Below, piece by piece: positions 5,684-7,988 of a stretch of DNA of 7,988 bases. The notes under the pieces were generated by a model that saw only the letters and a program-made list of their open reading frames with translations, was not told the origin of the DNA and did no database searches. The DNA is taken from contig JAIOSY010000270.1 of the NCBI GenBank assembly GCA_021107375.1, positions 1 through 7,988 on the forward strand, written 5' to 3'. Within the stretch, counting starts at the first letter, position 1. Each line of letters starts with the position of its first letter. The DNA comes from Sulfurimonas sp. (GTDB lineage: Bacteria > Campylobacterota > Campylobacteria > Campylobacterales > Sulfurimonadaceae). Both the position numbers and the translations under genes were made by a program.

Positions 5684-6544
5684 TTAGTCCTTTATATATA
5701 TACCAGTATCTTTAACTTCTATCTTACCAGAATCTTGAAGTTTAGTAAGTGAGCGTTTAAAATCTTTTTTGCTAAGTCCAAAGATATCTTTTATAAGCTG
5801 GGCATCACTTTTATAATTGTAAGGCACGATACCGTTGTTTTGCTCTAAGATACTAAAAACTTTATCTGCAGAGTCACCACTTTTTTTAGAACCAGGCTTT
5901 CTAAGTGTTAAGTCGATATTTCCATCTTTTCTGATAGTTTTTACATAAGCAATTCTCTCATCACCAAGCTCTATTTTCTCAAAAATATCATTATGATAAA
6001 TTAAGCCCTCGTATTTTTCATTTACAATACATTTAAATCCAAGAGGTGTTTTTGCTATTATGAGGATATTAGCCTCTTTGTTAACGGTTAAACCTTTAAT
6101 TCGTCTCTCGAAAAAATCACCTAGTTTTTCAGTTCCAACAAGGCGATGTGTTCGCTCATCATATACTACTTTGATAAATCTCTTTTCACCCTCAACAAAA
6201 GGTGTTTTTTGAAACATATTGGGTACAAGTAAATCTTTAGTTAAACCCCAGTCCATAAATGCTCCAAAAGGTGCTACATCTATAACTTTAAGCAAAGCGA
6301 ATCCATCAAGCATGGCATGTGGTTTTCTTGTAGTTGCTACAAGTCTATCCTCTGAATCTGTATATAAAAATACTTCTACTAAAGTGTCTTCAACCATATC
6401 CTCAGTTACATACTGACCTGGAAGAAGTACATCTTGTTCATCTTCAGCCATAAGGTAAAGTCCAGGGGCTGTATCTCTATCTACTCTAAGAGTGTTCATC
6501 TCTCCTAAAGTTAGGTGCTTACTTAATTGCTCATTTTCTTGCAT
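5684..6544 (-). CDS. cvfB: CvfB-family S1-domain RNA-binding protein
   Basis: The 286-residue protein has the architecture of the CvfB/YitL family: tandem S1-like OB folds, then a winged-helix domain. Domain 1 covers about residues 10-75 (LTLGEMNTLRVDRDTAPGLY, then LLPGQYV). Domain 2 covers 80-145 (LLKVIDVAPFGAFMDWGLTK, then DLLVP). Domain 3 covers 155-217 (ILIIAKTPLGFKCIVNEKYE, GLIYHNDIF, then NIDLTLRKPG). The winged helix covers about 225-286 (DKVFSILEQNNGIVPYNYKS, DIFGLSKKDFKRSL). In Staphylococcus aureus, CvfB binds RNA and affects virulence gene expression; the role in Campylobacterota is unknown. AAGGAA (6550-6555, minus) lies 5 nt from the ATG, and a TATAAT is about 33 nt upstream. It heads a three-gene unit and diverges from the peptidase pair. 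Confidence 0.87.
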   Translation of the reverse strand: MQENEQLSKHLTLGEMNTLRVDRDTAPGLYLMAEDEQDVLLPGQYVTEDMVEDTLVEVFLYTDSEDRLVATTRKPHAMLDGFALLKVIDVAPFGAFMDWGLTKDLLVPNMFQKTPFVEGEKRFIKVVYDERTHRLVGTEKLGDFFERRIKGLTVNKEANILIIAKTPLGFKCIVNEKYEGLIYHNDIFEKIELGDERIAYVKTIRKDGNIDLTLRKPGSKKSGDSADKVFSILEQNNGIVPYNYKSDAQLIKDIFGLSKKDFKRSLTKLQDSGKIEVKDTGIYIKD

Positions 6545-6576
6545 AATATTTCCTTAGTTATTCCGTCATTTTTGAC

Positions 6577-6582
6577 ATTATA
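6577..6582 (-). promoter_or_regulatory. -10 element for the cvfB unit
   Basis: Read on the minus strand, the intergenic region has GATATAATG, a perfect TATAAT. Transcription would begin near 6570, leaving a leader of about 25 nt that carries the AAGGAA ribosome binding site. No clear -35 is needed in this phylum. It faces away from the + strand promoter at 6619-6624. Confidence 0.6.
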
Positions 6583-6618
6583 TCCTCTTTGGCATGTGGG
6601 AATGGTTAAATTTTTAGA

Positions 6619-6624
6619 TATAAT
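6619..6624 (+). promoter_or_regulatory. -10 element for the M15 peptidase operon
   Basis: TTAGATATAATTTC contains TATAAT only 7 nt before the ATG at 6632. A start site at the usual distance would fall at about 6631-6632, so the mRNA would begin at or next to the start codon (leaderless). AT-rich sequence precedes the box. Confidence 0.55.
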
Positions 6625-6631
6625 TTCTCCT

Positions 6632-7375
6632 ATGAACAGAAGAAATTTTTTGGCATGTGCAACCTTAACGCCTATCTTTGCAAATGAGCTAATGGCATCA
6701 AATACAAAAGATATTTACTTAAGTAAAGAGGAGTGGGTATTACTTGTGAGTGTTAATACTAGACTCAAACGGGTAAAAAGGTATGTTGGCTTTGCAAACT
6801 TTAATCTTCTATCTTTTAATGATACACTTTTTTATGCAAGAAATTATCGTAAAATAGGTGCTTTTACAAAAAAAGAGATAGCTTTTATGGATAAACTTTT
6901 TCATGAAGATCAAAGTCAATATGGTTTTTATGGCCCAAAAACATGCGAAAATATAAATAATAAAATATCAAGAAAAGATGTTAAAAAGATATCTTATACT
7001 GGACACTTTCTTTTTAAGGGTAAAGCCCAGAATGATTATGAAAATCTAAAAAAAGATGTTGGAAATACCATAATTCTTACTTCTGGTGTAAGAAATGTAG
7101 TTAAACAACTTAGTTTATATATAAATAAAATATATAATTGTAGAGGCAACATAACGAAAGCTTCAATAAGTATAGCTCCTCCAGCGTATTCTTATCATAC
7201 TATCAGTGATTTTGATGTTGGGATAAAGGGTTGGGGATATAAAAATTTTACAGCAGATTTTGCTTCAACTTATGAGTTTTCTAAAATGCAAAAATTAGAT
7301 TATATTGGTATGCGATATAATAAAAATAATAAAGATGGAGTGCGATTTGAACCGTGGCATGTGGAAGTTATTTAG
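6632..7375 (+). CDS. VanY-like M15 peptidase (D-alanyl-D-alanine carboxypeptidase family), Tat-exported
   Basis: This is a predicted periplasmic zinc peptidase that trims peptidoglycan stem peptides. The 247-residue form begins MNRRNFLACATL, a twin-arginine signal (RRNFL) followed by a short hydrophobic stretch ending near residue 22. The catalytic domain lies in the C-terminal half: LTSGVRNVVKQLSLY (149-163), SYHTISDFDVG with ligands H189 and D195, and the family ExWH motif FEPWHVE with E240 and H243. The His-to-Asp distance is six residues, against seven in VanX and VanY. An in-frame ATG at 6527 would add 35 residues, overlap cvfB and bury the signal, so 6632 is preferred. No Shine-Dalgarno precedes it, consistent with a leaderless message. 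The next gene overlaps by 17 nt. Substrate (D,D versus L,D bonds) is not resolved. Confidence 0.85.
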   Translation: MNRRNFLACATLTPIFANELMASNTKDIYLSKEEWVLLVSVNTRLKRVKRYVGFANFNLLSFNDTLFYARNYRKIGAFTKKEIAFMDKLFHEDQSQYGFYGPKTCENINNKISRKDVKKISYTGHFLFKGKAQNDYENLKKDVGNTIILTSGVRNVVKQLSLYINKIYNCRGNITKASISIAPPAYSYHTISDFDVGIKGWGYKNFTADFASTYEFSKMQKLDYIGMRYNKNNKDGVRFEPWHVEVI

Positions 7376-7988
7376 TCTTGTTTTAATCGTAGTTTTATCA
7401 ACTGTTTTATCTGCTAACAATCATTTTGATTTTGATTTGATAAAAAAAGGTAAAGATAATAATAATACTCTTTTAGTTATTGGTGGTATTCAAGGTGATG
7501 AGCCAGGTGGTTTTATATCTGCCTCTTTACTGGCTACTCATTATGAGATAACAGAGGGTTCTGTTTGGATTGTACCTAATCTGAATTTTTACTCTATTAT
7601 AAAAAGAAGCAGAGGTCCATATGGTGATATGAATCGAAAATTTGCACATCTCTCAAAAAAAGACCCAGAGTATGAAACAGTAGAGAGAATTAAATCTTAT
7701 ATAAAAGATGATAGTGTTAAGTTAGTTGTAAATCTACATGATGGAAGTGGTTTTTTTCGTCCAACTTATGAAGATAAATTACACTCTCCACATAGATGGG
7801 GACAATGCTCAATCATTGATCAAAAAAGTCTTAATATTGAAAAGTATGGAAATTTAGCTGAAATATCAGCACAGGTTGTTTCATATGTGAATGAAAATCT
7901 TATGGATGATGAACATAAGTACCATGTACATAACACTAAAACAAAAGATGGCGATAAGGAGATGGAGAAAACTCTTACCTACTTTGCT
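7359..7988 (+). CDS. csd4: Csd4/Pgp1-like M14 D,L-carboxypeptidase, N-terminal part
   Basis: This is a periplasmic zinc carboxypeptidase that in Helicobacter (Csd4) and Campylobacter (Pgp1) cleaves murein tripeptides to dipeptides and is required for helical shape. The 210 codons present run off the right edge in frame. A Sec signal peptide is visible (MWKLFSLVLIVVLSTVLSA). Then comes LLVIGGIQGDEPGG, in which the usual HxxE zinc motif is QxxE (Q45, E48), and NLHDGSGF with the third ligand H127. This matches H. pylori Csd4 Q46/E49/H128. MNRKFA and KEMEKTLTYFA also fit the family. The start overlaps the M15 gene by 17 nt in another frame and lacks a Shine-Dalgarno; an ATG at 7335 is a less likely alternative because it puts acidic and polar residues before the signal. 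Confidence 0.9.
   Translation, partial: MWKLFSLVLIVVLSTVLSANNHFDFDLIKKGKDNNNTLLVIGGIQGDEPGGFISASLLATHYEITEGSVWIVPNLNFYSIIKRSRGPYGDMNRKFAHLSKKDPEYETVERIKSYIKDDSVKLVVNLHDGSGFFRPTYEDKLHSPHRWGQCSIIDQKSLNIEKYGNLAEISAQVVSYVNENLMDDEHKYHVHNTKTKDGDKEMEKTLTYFA

Noticed and set aside
6219..6416. Plus-strand frame of 65 codons inside cvfB
   Set aside because: It lies antisense to a well-supported gene; its serine-rich product is a reverse-complement artefact.
6572..6577. TTGACA as a -35 box for the peptidase operon
   Set aside because: It is 41 nt from the TATAAT, far from the usual 17, nothing like a -10 lies at the right distance, and it overlaps the opposite-strand -10 by one base.
6527..6631. 35-residue N-terminal extension of the M15 peptidase
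   Set aside because: It overlaps the start of cvfB and its ribosome binding site, lies upstream of the likely promoter, and would hide the twin-arginine signal.

Overview
The window looks like an AT-rich chromosome segment from a member of the Campylobacterota (Epsilonproteobacteria), probably a free-living Sulfurimonas- or Sulfuricurvum-like genus. The evidence is the ribosomal gene order without rpmD, Campylobacter-like ribosomal protein and SecY sequences, and a Csd4/Pgp1-type cell-shape carboxypeptidase with an atypical glutamine zinc ligand. The genus is an inference; no rRNA is present.

Region 1 (1-4884, + strand) is the distal part of the S10/spc ribosomal operon: end of rplE, then rpsN (four-cysteine zinc form), rpsH, rplF, rplR, rpsE, rplO, secY, map and infA. 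Genes are packed with 1-nt overlaps or gaps of 0-18 nt. The exception is the 65-nt rpsN-rpsH spacer, which holds two perfect 9-bp hairpins. rpmD is absent between rpsE and rplO, adk is absent between secY and map, and rpmJ-rpsM-rpsK-rpsD-rpoA-rplQ do not follow infA. The operon ends at a hairpin and T-run just after infA.

Region 2 (4885-5349) holds a minus-strand AroQ-type chorismate mutase that converges on infA. Next to it is a 166-nt intergenic stretch that looks like a stand-alone small RNA gene on the + strand: TATAAT, then about 75 nt with two hairpins, then a T-run.

Region 3 (5350-6600, minus strand) is a compact three-gene unit. It has a CvfB-family RNA-binding protein (S1-like domains plus winged helix), a basic 69-residue protein of unknown function, and a 40-residue single-span membrane protein joined to the previous gene by a TAATG overlap.

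Region 4 (6601-7988, + strand, divergent from region 3) has two peptidoglycan-trimming genes. The first encodes a VanY-like M15 peptidase with a twin-arginine signal, possibly read from a leaderless mRNA. The second overlaps it by 17 nt and encodes the N-terminal 210 residues of a Csd4/Pgp1-type M14 D,L-carboxypeptidase, cut by the window end. By analogy with Helicobacter and Campylobacter, the pair probably shortens muropeptide stems in the periplasm and affects cell shape.

Most of the window is conserved housekeeping sequence. The parts most worth a second look are the small RNA candidate, the unannotated 40-aa membrane protein with its unknown 69-aa neighbour, the hairpins before rpsH, and the M15/Csd4 gene pair. 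I saw no mobile element, CRISPR array, tRNA or rRNA.
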